Shown: positions 1 to 10,953, counted from the stretch's first letter. The stretch: DNA of 64,000 nt from Pseudoalteromonas viridis (GCF_017742995.1 NZ_CP072425.1:4184241-4248240); one strand, 5' to 3'. Numbers and translations: made by a program. Notes: generated by a model not told the origin, from the sequence alone.

Positions 1-1920
1 AGTCTGCTGGGTGCCGATTACTGGCTGACCCAGCAAAATGGCCACGGCAGCGCCGAGAAACTGCACGCCACCAGTAATCAGGTAGACCTGCTCAATTCCA
101 GCTTTACCACCTGTCCGGGAGAAACTCCATTTTGGTCGATTGAGGCCAGCAGTATTGTTATGAACCGCGACAGTGGTTGGGGAGAAACCCACAACACGGT
201 CCTGAAAATACTCGATACGCCCGTTGTCTATGTGCCCTATTTTACGTTTCCCATCGATGACCGCCGTAAATCTGGTGTACTGACACCAACTATCGGTAGC
301 TCCAGTCGCCGTGGTTTAGGGATTGCAGTGCCTTATTACTTAAATCTGGCACCCAACTACGATGCGACCATCACCCCCCGCTATATGTCTAAAAAAGGCA
401 CTCAGCTGATTTCTGAATTCCGCTATCTGACCCAACAGCATCAGGGTCAGCTCGCCGTTGAATTTCTGGAGCAGGACGACTCTGCCAAACAACTGGATGA
501 GCGCTACCTGGTCAACTGGACACAAAACAGTTATTTTGATGAAAACTGGCGCGCCAGCGTCGACATCACCAATGTCAGTGATGACGCTTATATCTCAGAT
601 CTGGACTCCCAGTACGCCAATGAAACGGACACTCAGCTCTATCGTACCGGGCAACTCAGTTATCTGGGCGAAGACTGGTCTGTCGATTTAAAAGTACAGA
701 ACTTTGAAGTCCTGGGTAACCACACAGAATCCTATGCCGTTTTACCTCAGTTGACCTTTAACCATGTCACCCGCAACTACCAGGGTTTTAACTGGGGGCT
801 TACCGGACAAATAAGTCGCTTTACTAATGATGAGCTTACGGTGACGGACGCGACCCGAGTGCACTTCGAGCCCGGTGTCTCTTATGATTATAATGCCCAT
901 GCCTGGTCTTTCGCCTCCAACCTGAGCCTGATGCATACCTATTATGAGCAGGAAGGAGACGAGGCATTCGCGCAATCCCGGTATAAAAAATCGGTTTCCC
1001 GCACACTCCCTAAATTACGTTTACACGGCCAGCTGAACCTGGAGCGTCCGACCAATTTTATCTTGGAGCAAGGTACGCAAACATTGGAGCCACAGATCCA
1101 ATACTTGTATACCCCTAAAAAGGACCAATCCGGTATTGCCTTGTACGACACCATCAAAATGCAGGATGACTTTTTTGGTCTGTTTCGCGAGCAACGCTTC
1201 TCGGGTGTCGACTTCATTGCACAGGCCAACCAGTTTACTTTAGGTGCAACCACCCGTTTGTTCGACAACGGTAACATCGAGCGCTTTAACTTTAGCATGG
1301 GCCAAATCCTGTACTTGAGTGATTCTGCCAAACCCACGGAACAATCCCTGGAAAGTAATCCGCTCACCCAGACTACCCAAGAGTTTGGAAGTAAGAATTA
1401 TAATGCCCTGTTTGCGGCCGAGAGCATGCTGCACTGGCATCGCCGCTGGTACTTCTCCGCCGGTTTGCAGTATGATGCCGATGAGAAAGAACTGATCCAG
1501 TCTCATATGACGCTTGATTACCGGGGCAGCAATAAAAAACTCGTTCAATTGAACCATCACTACGCGAGTGATGTCTCAGGATACGAAATTGATCAAATCG
1601 GTCTGTTCAGTAGTTTACCCATAAATGAAAGCTGGCAGCTGGTTGCCAGCTATCATCGCGACCTGACGGCAAGCCGCAGCGTTGAAGTGTTTGCCGGTCT
1701 GCAGTATGAATCATGCTGCTGGGCGGTACGCATAACAGGTAAACGCCAAATACAAACGGATCTCAACCAAACGATTTCACGTGATGACGCCATTTTTGAC
1801 ACAAGCTTTGGTATCAATTTTGTGTTAAAAGGGTTAGGCAGCAAATCAAGATATGATGCTAGCCAGTTACTACGTTCGGGTATCTTTGGTTACCGCAGAC
1901 CGTTCTTTTTAAATAATTAA
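1..1920 (+). CDS. lptD: LPS-assembly protein LptD, C-terminal part (5' end outside window)
   Basis: The frame is open from base 1, so the first 159 bases before the first internal ATG are coding too; 639 residues are present. LptD is the outer-membrane beta-barrel that inserts lipopolysaccharide into the outer leaflet together with LptE (encoded here at 33810). The visible part holds the end of the periplasmic domain and the barrel, with alternating aromatic and polar strands. A cysteine at visible residue 38 (FTTCPG) and the adjacent pair at 572-573 (ESCCW) match the disulfide-forming cysteines of the family. It heads the classical lptD-surA-pdxA-rsmA-apaG-apaH order, with surA starting 14 bases downstream. 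The identification is secure from motif and context. Confidence 0.95.
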   Translation, partial: SLLGADYWLTQQNGHGSAEKLHATSNQVDLLNSSFTTCPGETPFWSIEASSIVMNRDSGWGETHNTVLKILDTPVVYVPYFTFPIDDRRKSGVLTPTIGSSSRRGLGIAVPYYLNLAPNYDATITPRYMSKKGTQLISEFRYLTQQHQGQLAVEFLEQDDSAKQLDERYLVNWTQNSYFDENWRASVDITNVSDDAYISDLDSQYANETDTQLYRTGQLSYLGEDWSVDLKVQNFEVLGNHTESYAVLPQLTFNHVTRNYQGFNWGLTGQISRFTNDELTVTDATRVHFEPGVSYDYNAHAWSFASNLSLMHTYYEQEGDEAFAQSRYKKSVSRTLPKLRLHGQLNLERPTNFILEQGTQTLEPQIQYLYTPKKDQSGIALYDTIKMQDDFFGLFREQRFSGVDFIAQANQFTLGATTRLFDNGNIERFNFSMGQILYLSDSAKPTEQSLESNPLTQTTQEFGSKNYNALFAAESMLHWHRRWYFSAGLQYDADEKELIQSHMTLDYRGSNKKLVQLNHHYASDVSGYEIDQIGLFSSLPINESWQLVASYHRDLTASRSVEVFAGLQYESCCWAVRITGKRQIQTDLNQTISRDDAIFDTSFGINFVLKGLGSKSRYDASQLLRSGIFGYRRPFFLNN

Positions 1921-1934
1921 CAACAAAGACTCTT

Positions 1935-3221
1935 ATGAATTTAAAAAAGCTGTTATTAGTTCCAATTTTAAGTATGACGCTGGCACAACCCGTTTGGGCA
2001 GAGCGTGTCCAGCTGGATAAAGTAGTCGCAACGGTTAACGACGGTGTGGTTCTAAAAAGTGAAGTAGATAAAATCCTTAATCGTGTAAAAGAGCAGGCCG
2101 AGCAACAAAATACCGAGCTGCCGTCTGACAAGGTGCTTCGGATCCAGGCCATTGAAAAACTCATTGATCAGGTGTTGATGGAGCAATTAGCAACACGTAT
2201 GGGGATGGAAATTTCCGACGCACAACTTGATCAGACACTGGCCAACATGGCCAAAGATCAGGGCGGCACCATTGCCGACCTGCGCAATTCCATCGAAGCC
2301 ACAGGCGAAAGTTTTCAGGCTTACCGCGAAGAAATTCGTACTGAGATCATGGTATCTCAGGTGCAACGCGCCGCAGTAGACCGTCGTATCTACATCAGCC
2401 CGCAAGAAATAGCCAACTTGCAGCAAATTCTGGCAGAGCAAACGGGCCAGTCAGAAGAGTATGATATCGGCCACATCCTGATCAAAGTAGAAAGCAAAGC
2501 GAACCCACAAGACATTCAGGATGCCCGCGAACGCGCCGAAAAAGTCATTGAGTTTCTCAATGAAGGCCGCGAGTTTAAACGCATCGCTATCGCCTCTTCC
2601 AGCGGCGCAAAAGCGCTTGACGGCGGTCAACTGGGCTGGATGGGCATCAATGAAATGCCCACCCTGTTTGCCGAAGCCGTTAAAGGCAAAAAGAAAGACG
2701 ACATCATAGGACCACTGCGTTCAGGTGCTGGTTTCCACATTCTGAAAGTACAAGATATTCGAGGTCGTCAGGTTGTCGAGCGCGTTGAAATGCGTTCTCG
2801 CCATATTCTGATCAAGCCGTCTATCATCCTCAGTGAAGAAAAAGCGCGGGATATGTTGGCCGGGTTTGCAGCGGACCTGCGTGCCGGTAAAGCCGATTTT
2901 GCCGAACTGGCTAAAGAGCACTCGGAAGACCCCGGCTCAGCGCTTAAAGGCGGTGAGTATGACTGGACAGATCCAACCACCTATGTGCCAGCGTTTCGCG
3001 ATACATTAATGTCGCTCGAGCAAAATGAGATCAGTGAACCGTTCAGAAGTACCTTCGGCTGGCACATCGTGCAATTGCTCGATAAACGCGTTGCTGATAA
3101 AACAGAACAAGCAAAAGCAAATCGCGCCCACCAACTTCTATTCCGTCGTAAATTTAAGGAAGAGAGCTTTAAGTGGATGCGTGAAATGCGAGAGCAAGCA
3201 CACGTAGAAGTAATCGACTAA
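1935..3221 (+). CDS. surA: Periplasmic chaperone / peptidyl-prolyl isomerase SurA
   Basis: 428 residues, the usual SurA length. It has an N-terminal signal peptide (hydrophobic stretch ending near QPVWA, residue 22), then the N-terminal chaperone module starting with [12 protein letters not shown]. Two parvulin-type PPIase domains follow at roughly 172-275 and 283-385; each shows the HIL entry and the GG.LGW / GGEYDW signature. A C-terminal helix that packs on the N domain closes the protein. SurA escorts unfolded outer-membrane proteins such as LptD to the BAM complex, so the adjacency to lptD is functional. The gap to lptD is 14 bases and to pdxA 13 bases, consistent with one operon. Confidence 0.96.
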   Translation: MNLKKLLLVPILSMTLAQPVWAERVQLDKVVATVNDGVVLKSEVDKILNRVKEQAEQQNTELPSDKVLRIQAIEKLIDQVLMEQLATRMGMEISDAQLDQTLANMAKDQGGTIADLRNSIEATGESFQAYREEIRTEIMVSQVQRAAVDRRIYISPQEIANLQQILAEQTGQSEEYDIGHILIKVESKANPQDIQDARERAEKVIEFLNEGREFKRIAIASSSGAKALDGGQLGWMGINEMPTLFAEAVKGKKKDDIIGPLRSGAGFHILKVQDIRGRQVVERVEMRSRHILIKPSIILSEEKARDMLAGFAADLRAGKADFAELAKEHSEDPGSALKGGEYDWTDPTTYVPAFRDTLMSLEQNEISEPFRSTFGWHIVQLLDKRVADKTEQAKANRAHQLLFRRKFKEESFKWMREMREQAHVEVID

Positions 3222-3234
3222 TAGAAGAACTAAG

Positions 3235-4227
3235 ATGAGTTTAAGAATCGCAATCACCCCCGGAGAGCCGGCAGGGATAGGGCCTGATTTGGTCATCAAG
3301 CTGGCGCAGCACGACTGGCCAGCGCAGTTGGTCGCCGTTGTTGATAAAGACATCATGCTACAGCGTGCCCGGGAGCTGGATACGACTATTGAGCTCATTC
3401 CGTTTGACCCTTCGGCCCCAGCTGAGGCCGCGCCACCTGGCAGTATTTATTACCTCCAGGTAGACAGAGGCTGCGACGTTATCGCCGGGGAGCTGGACGA
3501 ACGCAATGGCCAGTATGTACTGGATACCTTGCGTATTGCCTCGGAAAAGAATATGGACGGTACATTTGATGCAGTGGTGACCGGGCCAGTTCACAAAGGC
3601 ATTATCAATCGCGCCGGTATCTCTTTCAGTGGCCATACTGAGTATTTTGCTCAGCAGTCCAACACACCCGATGTGGTGATGATGCTGGCCACCGAAGGAC
3701 TGCGCGTGGCGCTTGTCACTACGCATATTCCATTGGCTTATGTGTCTAAAGCCATTACTCATGAGCGCCTGACTAAGGTTGCCCATATTCTTTATCAGGA
3801 CCTGCAAACCAAGTTTGGTATCGAACAGCCAAATGTGCTGGTATGCGGCCTGAACCCCCATGCGGGCGAAGGTGGCCACCTGGGCAATGAAGAAATCGAC
3901 ACCATAGAGCCGGTTTTAGCAGAGCTCAATGCACAGGGGATGCACTTTGTTGGTCCGCTGCCCGCAGATACGCTGTTTCAGGCAAAATATCTCGAAAATA
4001 CCGACGCCGTATTGGCAATGTATCACGATCAGGGCTTACCTGTGTTAAAATACAAAGGATTTGGCAATTCGGTGAATATTACCCTCGGATTGCCCTTTAT
4101 CCGCACTTCTGTTGACCATGGCACGGCGCTCGATCTTGCCGCCAGTGGTAACGCCGAAGTCGGTAGTTTCGAATTAGCGATCCGCGAAGCAATTAAGCTC
4201 GCCACCGAGAAAACACAGAGTTCATGA
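3235..4227 (+). CDS. pdxA: 4-hydroxythreonine-4-phosphate dehydrogenase PdxA
   Basis: 330 residues, full length for PdxA. The enzyme oxidises 4-phosphohydroxy-L-threonine in the pyridoxal-phosphate pathway in the cytoplasm. The N-terminus carries the family signature ([13 protein letters not shown]). The metal-binding histidines appear in [20 protein letters not shown] and DHGTALDLA. It starts 13 bases after surA and overlaps the rsmA start by four bases (ATGA), indicating translational coupling. Nothing unusual. Confidence 0.96.
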   Translation: MSLRIAITPGEPAGIGPDLVIKLAQHDWPAQLVAVVDKDIMLQRARELDTTIELIPFDPSAPAEAAPPGSIYYLQVDRGCDVIAGELDERNGQYVLDTLRIASEKNMDGTFDAVVTGPVHKGIINRAGISFSGHTEYFAQQSNTPDVVMMLATEGLRVALVTTHIPLAYVSKAITHERLTKVAHILYQDLQTKFGIEQPNVLVCGLNPHAGEGGHLGNEEIDTIEPVLAELNAQGMHFVGPLPADTLFQAKYLENTDAVLAMYHDQGLPVLKYKGFGNSVNITLGLPFIRTSVDHGTALDLAASGNAEVGSFELAIREAIKLATEKTQSS

Positions 4228-5030
4228 CAGATAAAGTACACTTGGGCCACCGAGCCCGTAAACGCTTCGGCCAAAACTTCCTTAACGACAGCAATATCAT
4301 CGATAAGATTGTCACGGCCATCGACCCTAAGCCCACAGACAACCTGGTAGAGATTGGTCCAGGTTTAGGCGCCATCACCGAGCCCGTGGTTGAACTCAGT
4401 GACCAGCTAACTGTTGTAGAGCTGGACCGCGACCTGGCAGAGCGCCTGATCCACCACCCCTTTTTAGGGCCTAAACTGACGGTGCATCAGGGCGATGCCA
4501 TGAAGTTTGATTTTTCTTCGCTGTTAAAAGGCGACGGAAAGCTGAAGATTTTTGGTAACCTGCCTTATAACGTCTCTACCCCGCTGCTGTTTCATTTATT
4601 TGAGTTTGCAGATCAGGTCGAGCACATGCATTTCATGCTGCAAAAAGAAGTCGTCAATCGCATGGTAGCAGGACCAGGTACTAAGGCTTATGGCCGTTTG
4701 AGTGTCATGACACAATACTATTGCCATGCCATCCCCGTGATCCAGGTGCCACCGACATGCTTTAAACCTGCGCCAAAAGTAGATTCCGCGGTAGTCAGAC
4801 TGATCCCTAAAGACGCGCAACAACGTAGTGCTAAGAGCACCAAAGTACTCAATACAGTGTGTCTTGAAGCGTTTAACCAAAGACGTAAAACACTGCGCAA
4901 CAGTTTGTCGAACCTGATGACTGCTGAGCAACTGAGTGACCTCGGAATTGACCCGAGTTTACGTGCCGAGAATATTTCCCTTTCGCAATTTATTGAGATA
5001 GCAAACTGGATCTATGACAACAAAGAGTGA
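4224..5030 (+). CDS. rsmA: 16S rRNA (adenine1518/1519-N6)-dimethyltransferase RsmA (KsgA)
   Basis: 268 residues, typical for KsgA. It dimethylates the two adjacent adenines in the 3' hairpin of 16S rRNA during small-subunit maturation, using S-adenosylmethionine. The opening [13 protein letters not shown], the SAM-binding [12 protein letters not shown] and the catalytic [10 protein letters not shown] (N-L-P-Y) are all visible. It overlaps pdxA by four bases and apaG by 17 bases, in the same order as E. coli. Confidence 0.96.
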   Translation: MTDKVHLGHRARKRFGQNFLNDSNIIDKIVTAIDPKPTDNLVEIGPGLGAITEPVVELSDQLTVVELDRDLAERLIHHPFLGPKLTVHQGDAMKFDFSSLLKGDGKLKIFGNLPYNVSTPLLFHLFEFADQVEHMHFMLQKEVVNRMVAGPGTKAYGRLSVMTQYYCHAIPVIQVPPTCFKPAPKVDSAVVRLIPKDAQQRSAKSTKVLNTVCLEAFNQRRKTLRNSLSNLMTAEQLSDLGIDPSLRAENISLSQFIEIANWIYDNKE

Positions 5031-5403
5031 GATCGGCTCACCGATCAAAGTATCTGTAGAGACCTTCTATGTTGAAGGTCAATCTCAGCCAGACAAAGAC
5101 AAATACGTCTTTGCCTACACCATTACCATTAAAAATCACAGCTTGTGCAACGCCAAACTGGAAAGCCGTTATTGGCTAATCACCGATGCCAACGGCAAAG
5201 AAACCGAGGTTGAAGGCGACGGCGTTGTGGGTGAACAACCGACCATTCGTCCGGGCGAAAGCTACCAGTACACCAGCGGCGCCGTACTAGATACGCCCGT
5301 GGGGACCATGGAAGGCTACTACGTGATGCGCAACGAGTTTGGCACTGAGTTTCGTGCACCCATCCAGGTATTCAGACTGAGCCGTCCGGATATTCTGCAC
5401 TAA
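5014..5403 (+). CDS. apaG: ApaG/CorD family protein
   Basis: 129 residues; ApaG proteins are about 125. The sequence has the single immunoglobulin-like ApaG domain: [15 protein letters not shown] near the start, [38 protein letters not shown] and a G-Y-Y-V-M motif near the end. The start inside rsmA (17-base overlap) places the conserved first strand correctly. The apaG stop overlaps the apaH start (TAATG). The biochemical role of ApaG is not settled; linkage to ApaH is conserved. Confidence 0.94.
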   Translation: MTTKSEIGSPIKVSVETFYVEGQSQPDKDKYVFAYTITIKNHSLCNAKLESRYWLITDANGKETEVEGDGVVGEQPTIRPGESYQYTSGAVLDTPVGTMEGYYVMRNEFGTEFRAPIQVFRLSRPDILH

Positions 5404-6200
5404 TGGCCAATTATGTGGTGGGCGATCTGCAAGGCTGCTTTGCCCCGTTAAAGCAGCTGTTGCAGGAAGTTGCTTTTAACCCAGCCCGCGACCACCTTTA
5501 TCTGGTCGGCGATATTGTTGCCCGGGGCCCTGACTCGCTCGGTTGTCTCGACTTTGTGTTTCGCCATCAGGATTGTGTCACCATTACGCTGGGTAACCAC
5601 GATTTACACCTGATCTGCAACGTCTTGCAAGGCAAAGCCCCCAATCCCAAAGATAAACTTGACGCTCTGTATCAACACAGCAAACTGCCAGATTACCTGC
5701 ATTTTTTACGCACTCAGCCACTGTGCGTGTATCTTGAAAAATATCACACCTTTATTTCTCACGCCGGTATTCACCCACAATGGCAGATTGAGCAAGCCCT
5801 GAGCTTGGGCCGCTGGGCACAGCAAAAATATAGGGGCGAAGAAGCCAAATCGTTTTTGAGTGCCATGTACGGTAAAGAGCCCCGATTACTGCTCGAAGAA
5901 GACGAACAAAGTCGCTTTAACACCATTATCAATGTGTTTACCCGAATGCGCTTTCTGACTTCTCAATGGCATCTGGATTTTGACAATAAGGGCACACTGG
6001 ATGATGCCGGCGAATTGCGACCCTGGTTTACCCATCCGCGCTTTCTGGACGACCCAAACCGTTACCTTTTTGGCCACTGGGCGGCCTTGCAGGGCATCAC
6101 CAACACACCTAATGTCACTGCTTTAGATACAGGTTGTGTATGGGGCGGGCCCATGACCCTGCTTGATTTAGACTCAAACGAGCAAATTTCGAGCAATTAA
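5403..6200 (+). CDS. apaH: Symmetrical bis(5'-nucleosyl)-tetraphosphatase ApaH
   Basis: 265 residues. ApaH cleaves Ap4A symmetrically to two ADP. The calcineurin-type metallophosphoesterase motifs are in order: GDLQGC near residue 7, GDIVARGPDS, GNHDLHL and SHAGIHPQW, followed by the C-terminal FGHWA and DTGCVWGG. It begins on the last base of the apaG stop codon, so it is translationally coupled. It is the last gene of this housekeeping operon; the chemoreceptor downstream appears to have its own promoter. Confidence 0.96.
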   Translation: MANYVVGDLQGCFAPLKQLLQEVAFNPARDHLYLVGDIVARGPDSLGCLDFVFRHQDCVTITLGNHDLHLICNVLQGKAPNPKDKLDALYQHSKLPDYLHFLRTQPLCVYLEKYHTFISHAGIHPQWQIEQALSLGRWAQQKYRGEEAKSFLSAMYGKEPRLLLEEDEQSRFNTIINVFTRMRFLTSQWHLDFDNKGTLDDAGELRPWFTHPRFLDDPNRYLFGHWAALQGITNTPNVTALDTGCVWGGPMTLLDLDSNEQISSN

Positions 6201-6253
6201 CTGTTTCTCAGCCGATTTTACTGAATTTTGAATTCACATCTGCTATAAAATAC

Positions 6254-6280
6254 TTAACTATCGCGCAATAAATCCGATAA
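6254..6280 (+). promoter_or_regulatory. Candidate sigma-28 (FliA) promoter of the chemoreceptor gene
   Basis: TTAA at 6254-6257, a 15-base spacer and TCCGATAA at 6273-6280 resemble the flagellar sigma-28 pattern TAAA-N15-GCCGATAA (3/4 and 7/8 matches). It lies 33 bases before the chemoreceptor ATG. Sigma-28 control of chemoreceptors is well known; assignment here is by eye. Confidence 0.5.
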
Positions 6281-6313
6281 GCACACATTCAGCTTTAATT
6301 TGATGGTACCCGT

Positions 6314-8329
6314 ATGAATTTGACTGTAAGCCAACGTATCTGGGGTGGTTTTATTATAATCACTCTGCTCCTGTTGATGATCGGAGGAAACTCGCTGCTA
6401 AGGATCGCCAATATTGATAATTCCACAAGACTGGTTAATTCGCTCTCATTGCCCGCTCTGGACAGCAGTGCTGCCTTACAGATTGAATTTACTCAAATGA
6501 GTAAACTGGCTCAGGGCAGTTACTTTACCCAGTCACCCGATGAGCTTAACTCACTCAAGGCTAAATTTAACGAGCGTCAGCAAGCGTTTAATAAAACCTT
6601 TTCTGAGTTGGGCGCTGTGGTTGACCAGGACCCTGGACTGGCACAAAGCAAACGCGAGGTTGAGACCAGCTTTAAGCAGTTTTCTACCTCAGTGCAGGAC
6701 TTGCTCAGCAACAAAGCCCGCGAACTGATGCTGGTAAAAACCCTTAAGCAGCAGCTTGAAGATACCGAAATGGCGGCCGAAGACGCAACCACTGTGGTAC
6801 TCGATATTCTAGACTTAGATGGCTTGCAGGACACTGACGGCCGCGCTTATCAGGCCGCAACTAAGCTAGAAAACCTGTTTAGCTCTGCAGTGACCACCAG
6901 CACAGATATGATGACCATCAAAGAGCGCAACACACTGGACATCGTCGCCAAAGAGCAGGCCTATGTGCTCGAAGAGCTGGAACGCAATATGGCTTTGATG
7001 ACAGCGACTGTTACGCAGCTCGACAGCACGCTGGCAGACGACTTACAGCAATACTATGATGATCTGCTTGCCCAGTTAAAAGGATCTGACGGCATTGCCG
7101 GCAATGTAGGCCAGCTGATCGCAGCACGACAAAAAACCCGCACTGAGTTGGATGCCGCTGAGACCACCACCAATGCAGCACTCAAACAACTTGGTGAGCT
7201 GGTTGCCCAATCTAAACAACTGGCGTTTGATATTCAGGACGAAGTACGAGCAGATGTGACCTCGGCTAATATGTGGACCTGGGTCGGCATGGTTATGGCA
7301 GCTCTGTTAGCCATTGTGATTGCGTATTTGACCGTCAGTCGCATAACTAAACCACTGGCTGAAGTAAACCGGGTACTCAATATTGTGGCGCGCGGCGACA
7401 TGACGCAAACCCTGGATGACTCGGCAAAAGATGAATTTGGCGAACTGGCACGCAGCTGTAACAGTCTCATTGCCAGCCTGCGTGAACTCATCACAGGTAT
7501 CGTGTCACGCTCTACTCAGCTGGCAGCAGCCTCTGAAGAAACTTCGGCCATTACCATAGAGTCGAGCCAGGCGATTAAGAGCCAGCAGTCTCAGGTTGAA
7601 CAAGCAGCCACGGCTACCACCGAAATGAGCAGCACAGCGCATGGCGTTAGTAACAGTGCGCACCAGGCATTGCAAGAGATCAAAAACGCCGACAAAGAAG
7701 CCGAGCGAGTCAAAGGCATTTCTCAGGACAACAAGCACACCATTGAGCAACTGGCGCACGAGGTGGAAGCTGTGTCTCAGGTGATCAACAAACTGCATCA
7801 GGACAGCTCAGCCATTGGCGGGATCCTGGATGTTATCCGCGGTATTGCAGAGCAAACTAACCTGCTGGCACTGAACGCAGCCATTGAGGCGGCCCGTGCC
7901 GGTGAACAAGGCCGTGGCTTTGCGGTGGTTGCTGATGAAGTTCGCTCGCTTGCCAGCAAGACTCAAGAGTCGACTCAGGAGATCCAGGCCATGATCGAGT
8001 CGCTGCAAAGCGGCGCCGAAGAAGCCGTTAGTGCGATGTCGAAAGGCCAGCAGCAGGCTGAATCATGTGTTCATCAAAGTGATGTAGCAAATGAAGCGCT
8101 TAACTCAATCACCGATGCGGTGTCGCGTGCACACGACGTCAGTGAGGAAATTGCCAATGCCGCCAACGAGCAGCAGCAGGTTTCTCAGGAGATCAGTGAA
8201 CGCCTGGAGTCTATTGTTACCATCGCCGAACAAACGGCTGAGGGCGCAAACCAGACGTCTATCTCAAGCTCAGAAGTGGCCAAGCTGGCTGAAGAGCTGA
8301 GACAGTCGGTTGATCAGTTCCGAGTCTGA
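6314..8329 (+). CDS. Methyl-accepting chemotaxis protein
   Basis: 671 residues with the full transmembrane receptor layout. A short cytoplasmic start is followed by TM1 (about 9-28, [13 protein letters not shown]), a long helical periplasmic sensor region (about 30-318), and TM2 from about residue 320 ([19 protein letters not shown]). A HAMP linker follows ([20 protein letters not shown]), then the signalling domain with the hairpin tip around 510-550 ([20 protein letters not shown]). The sensor looks all-helical with no recognised ligand motif, so the stimulus cannot be named. The protein ends in QFRV without a CheR-binding pentapeptide. It is a single gene behind a candidate flagellar promoter and is closed by a strong terminator. 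Confidence 0.93.
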   Translation: MNLTVSQRIWGGFIIITLLLLMIGGNSLLRIANIDNSTRLVNSLSLPALDSSAALQIEFTQMSKLAQGSYFTQSPDELNSLKAKFNERQQAFNKTFSELGAVVDQDPGLAQSKREVETSFKQFSTSVQDLLSNKARELMLVKTLKQQLEDTEMAAEDATTVVLDILDLDGLQDTDGRAYQAATKLENLFSSAVTTSTDMMTIKERNTLDIVAKEQAYVLEELERNMALMTATVTQLDSTLADDLQQYYDDLLAQLKGSDGIAGNVGQLIAARQKTRTELDAAETTTNAALKQLGELVAQSKQLAFDIQDEVRADVTSANMWTWVGMVMAALLAIVIAYLTVSRITKPLAEVNRVLNIVARGDMTQTLDDSAKDEFGELARSCNSLIASLRELITGIVSRSTQLAAASEETSAITIESSQAIKSQQSQVEQAATATTEMSSTAHGVSNSAHQALQEIKNADKEAERVKGISQDNKHTIEQLAHEVEAVSQVINKLHQDSSAIGGILDVIRGIAEQTNLLALNAAIEAARAGEQGRGFAVVADEVRSLASKTQESTQEIQAMIESLQSGAEEAVSAMSKGQQQAESCVHQSDVANEALNSITDAVSRAHDVSEEIANAANEQQQVSQEISERLESIVTIAEQTAEGANQTSISSSEVAKLAEELRQSVDQFRV

Positions 8330-8349
8330 TCTCAGTCGATACTCAATGT

Positions 8350-8378
8350 AAAAGGGCCGCTCATTGAGCGGCCCTTTT
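8350..8378. terminator. Bidirectional rho-independent terminator
   Basis: Perfect 13-base inverted repeat (AAAAGGGCCGCTC / GAGCGGCCCTTTT) with a 3-base loop and T/A tracts on both sides. It sits between the convergent chemoreceptor and GNAT-C39 genes and can serve both. Confidence 0.9.
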
Positions 8379-8395
8379 CTTTACGCTGTATATGG

Positions 8396-9505
8396 TCAGA
8401 AAGACTCATGCACCACCACCAGGGCACTCAGTTTGCTCGCGCCAAAGGTGGCCATTTTTTCAAAGTCCTCGCGCGCAATCGGCACCTGCTGGCAATCAAT
8501 TGCTTCCTGATCCTCTTCCACATCCGGATCATTGACATACAAGCACAGCGCATCGATGCCGGTGATTAAAACCCAGTGCGGTGCCTTCTTGCCGTTTAAG
8601 CGATATGTGCTTATCAAGGCCAATACCGAGCTGCCCTCAGACAACCACTGCTCTACTTGCTCAAGCTTCAGGCTGGTGCACTGAATTGGGATATCCCGAT
8701 ATTCGCACTCTTGTCTAAACTGCTCGTGTACCAGCGTCATCACCTGTTTTTTCTGCTCGTTGCGCACCCCATCAATAAACAAAGGCTGTGCCGTGTTGAC
8801 CACCACTTCTGTGGCAAAGCCGCGCCTTTCTGCGGCCAGTGCAAGGCCAAACGGATGACAACCCCCATGCCCCGAGGTCATAAAAATGGTCGTTGCTTCA
8901 CGCCAGATCTCCAGCTCCAGGCTTTGGTCGCCCATGCAACCCGGATCTATGCTGGCCATCGCCATCATCAAAGACGCCGGCCCACAGGTGAACTCTGTGG
9001 TTTGCTGATACCAGGGCGCAACCTGTAAAGTGGCCTGCTCTGTGCGCTTGCGAATGCACTTTTGCATTCTCAGCGCATCATCGTGATCTTCGTAGTAGTT
9101 ATGATATTCGCCAAACACCCGATATCCTAGCTTCTTGTAAAGCGCAATTGCCGCCGTGTTGCGCCTGGCCACTTCCAGCCGCATATACAGCCAACCCAAT
9201 TGGGCCGCCTGGGACTCGAGCGTCGCCATTAACTGCCTGGCTATGCCCTTCCCCTGGTGCTCCTGCGATACCGCCAGTGAGTACAAGCGTGCCAGTCGTG
9301 TTCCCTGATGTAACCACAGCAGTCCATAGCCCACCAGCTCACCTGCCAGCCGGGCCGTCAGCAACAGACTGTGCTCAAACCCAATATGATGCTTAAACTG
9401 GCGGCGACTAAGCCTGTCACTGCTAAAGCAGCGTGCTTCCAGCTCAACCAGTTCGGCTAAATCCGCTGGCTGGGCTTTTTCAACCACCATACAGGCCTGC
9501 AACAT
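8396..9505 (-). CDS. GNAT acetyltransferase fused to C39-like cysteine peptidase
   Basis: 369 residues in two parts. Residues about 5-150 are a RimI-like GNAT fold with the acetyl-CoA loop QEHQGKGIARQLM. Residues about 165-365 are a papain-like C39 domain with the candidate triad Cys174 (FTCGPASLMM), His310 (HWVLITGI) and Asp326 (VNDPD). Its start shares one base with the stop of the ATP-grasp gene upstream, so the two are co-translated. RimK-type ligases paired with GNAT-C39 proteins have been described in comparative work on amidoligases; they are thought to build and trim peptide tags, but the substrate is unknown. It is not a toxin-secretion C39 transporter, since no ABC domain is present. 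Confidence 0.85.
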   Translation of the reverse strand: MLQACMVVEKAQPADLAELVELEARCFSSDRLSRRQFKHHIGFEHSLLLTARLAGELVGYGLLWLHQGTRLARLYSLAVSQEHQGKGIARQLMATLESQAAQLGWLYMRLEVARRNTAAIALYKKLGYRVFGEYHNYYEDHDDALRMQKCIRKRTEQATLQVAPWYQQTTEFTCGPASLMMAMASIDPGCMGDQSLELEIWREATTIFMTSGHGGCHPFGLALAAERRGFATEVVVNTAQPLFIDGVRNEQKKQVMTLVHEQFRQECEYRDIPIQCTSLKLEQVEQWLSEGSSVLALISTYRLNGKKAPHWVLITGIDALCLYVNDPDVEEDQEAIDCQQVPIAREDFEKMATFGASKLSALVVVHESF

Positions 9506-10953
9506 TACTTTTTACCTCTCGCTTCAAGACGACGCAAAAATTCCGACATGATCTGCATATACAGTTCATCTCCCAGGTACTTGTCTTCGACACCCTGATC
9601 AATGCTGGGGTTATCGTTCACTTCCAGCACATAGGCCTTGCCTTCATGCTCTTTAATGTCGATGCCATACAAGCCATTACCTACCACGGCCGCCGCTTTC
9701 AGTGCGGCGCCCAGCACAGCCTTAGGGACTTCAAAGGTCGGTAACGTATCAAATCCGCCCGAGAAGTTACGCTTTGAGGTGTGGTTATAGATCTGCCAGT
9801 GATTACGTGCCATATGATAGCGGCACGCGTAAATGGCGCGTCCGTTCAGTACCCCAATGCGCCAGTCATAATCGGTGTACAAATATGCCTGGGCCAGCAC
9901 AATGGCCGACTCGCCCAGTAAGAGATTCAACCGAAATTGCAGCTCCTCTTTGGTTTTTACCTTGTACACGCCTTTAGAAAACGCACTTTCCGGCATCTTA
10001 AGCACCATAGGCAGTGATAACTGTTCAACCAACTCTTCTATTACCGCTTCTGAGCACTGGCTGACAAAGCGGGTTTCCAGTGAAGGCACTTTTTTATAGT
10101 TAAACGCATCGTGCAAAAACACTTTATTGCAACAACGCAAAATAGAGCTGGGGTCGTCAATCACCACTAAGTCTTTTTGCTCCGCCTCCTGAGCAAGGCG
10201 GTAAGTATGATGATCAATGGCTGTGGTCTCACGGATAAACAAGCCATCAAACTGACTTAAGTTATACAGCTCAGCCGCCTCGACCAGATGGACTTTAATA
10301 CCCAGCTTGGCCCCGGCTTTCACAAAGCGACTCACCGCGTTTTTGTTACTCGGCGGTAGCTGCTCCTGATGATCAACCAGCATAGCCAGGTCCCAGCGGT
10401 GTTTTTTACTGCTTTTGCGCTTTTTCCATTGCATTGCATGGACCCGGCTGAGCACCTGCGTACAAAATGCCAGTTCGTCCTGCTCAATTGAGGAAAAGTC
10501 GCTGCGCAGTACCTGCACCTGTAACCCGTTGCCCTGAGGCTGCACATGCACAGTCAATAACGGCGCCTGAAACTGCGCAAACAAGTGCGCTGCCAGCTTG
10601 GTATATTCCGTCTGTTGCGTTTCACCCATACAGATCAGCAATGACAAAGCCTGTGACACCGCAATCCCCTGCTGCGTGCACCAGGCCTGAGACAAATACA
10701 CAGTGCAGCCTTCATCACCCAGCTCATTGATCACTTTAACACTCGGCAGCGCCTGATGATTACGCGCTTCTGCCAGCAAGGAGCAATAGTAGCCCTGACT
10801 GAGGTATCGACGGCAGTCACACAGGTTAATGACCCTTAGCTTAGATTCGCCGAGTTTGGGGTACTCTTGCAGGTATGTTTCGAAAGTCACCACATTGTCA
10901 TTCAGTGGCAAGATATCTGCATTTTGATCAACAACAAATAGCGTAGACAACAT
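9505..10953 (-). CDS. RimK-family ATP-grasp ligase with RLAN-type N-terminal domain
   Basis: 482 residues from the ATG at 10953, preferred over an upstream in-frame start because AAGGA lies six bases before it and the family opening (LSTLFVVDQNADILP) follows. The N-terminal ~180 residues look like the RimK-like ATP-grasp N-terminal (RLAN) domain. The C-terminal ~290 residues are the ATP-grasp: VLKMPESAFSKGVYKV (ATP lysine), the DWRIGVLNG strand, and EVNDNPSIDQGVEDK with the metal-binding Glu/Asn. Such ligases join amino acids, often glutamate, to proteins or small molecules. It forms a two-gene operon with the GNAT-C39 gene. Substrate unknown. Confidence 0.88.
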   Translation of the reverse strand: MLSTLFVVDQNADILPLNDNVVTFETYLQEYPKLGESKLRVINLCDCRRYLSQGYYCSLLAEARNHQALPSVKVINELGDEGCTVYLSQAWCTQQGIAVSQALSLLICMGETQQTEYTKLAAHLFAQFQAPLLTVHVQPQGNGLQVQVLRSDFSSIEQDELAFCTQVLSRVHAMQWKKRKSSKKHRWDLAMLVDHQEQLPPSNKNAVSRFVKAGAKLGIKVHLVEAAELYNLSQFDGLFIRETTAIDHHTYRLAQEAEQKDLVVIDDPSSILRCCNKVFLHDAFNYKKVPSLETRFVSQCSEAVIEELVEQLSLPMVLKMPESAFSKGVYKVKTKEELQFRLNLLLGESAIVLAQAYLYTDYDWRIGVLNGRAIYACRYHMARNHWQIYNHTSKRNFSGGFDTLPTFEVPKAVLGAALKAAAVVGNGLYGIDIKEHEGKAYVLEVNDNPSIDQGVEDKYLGDELYMQIMSEFLRRLEARGKK

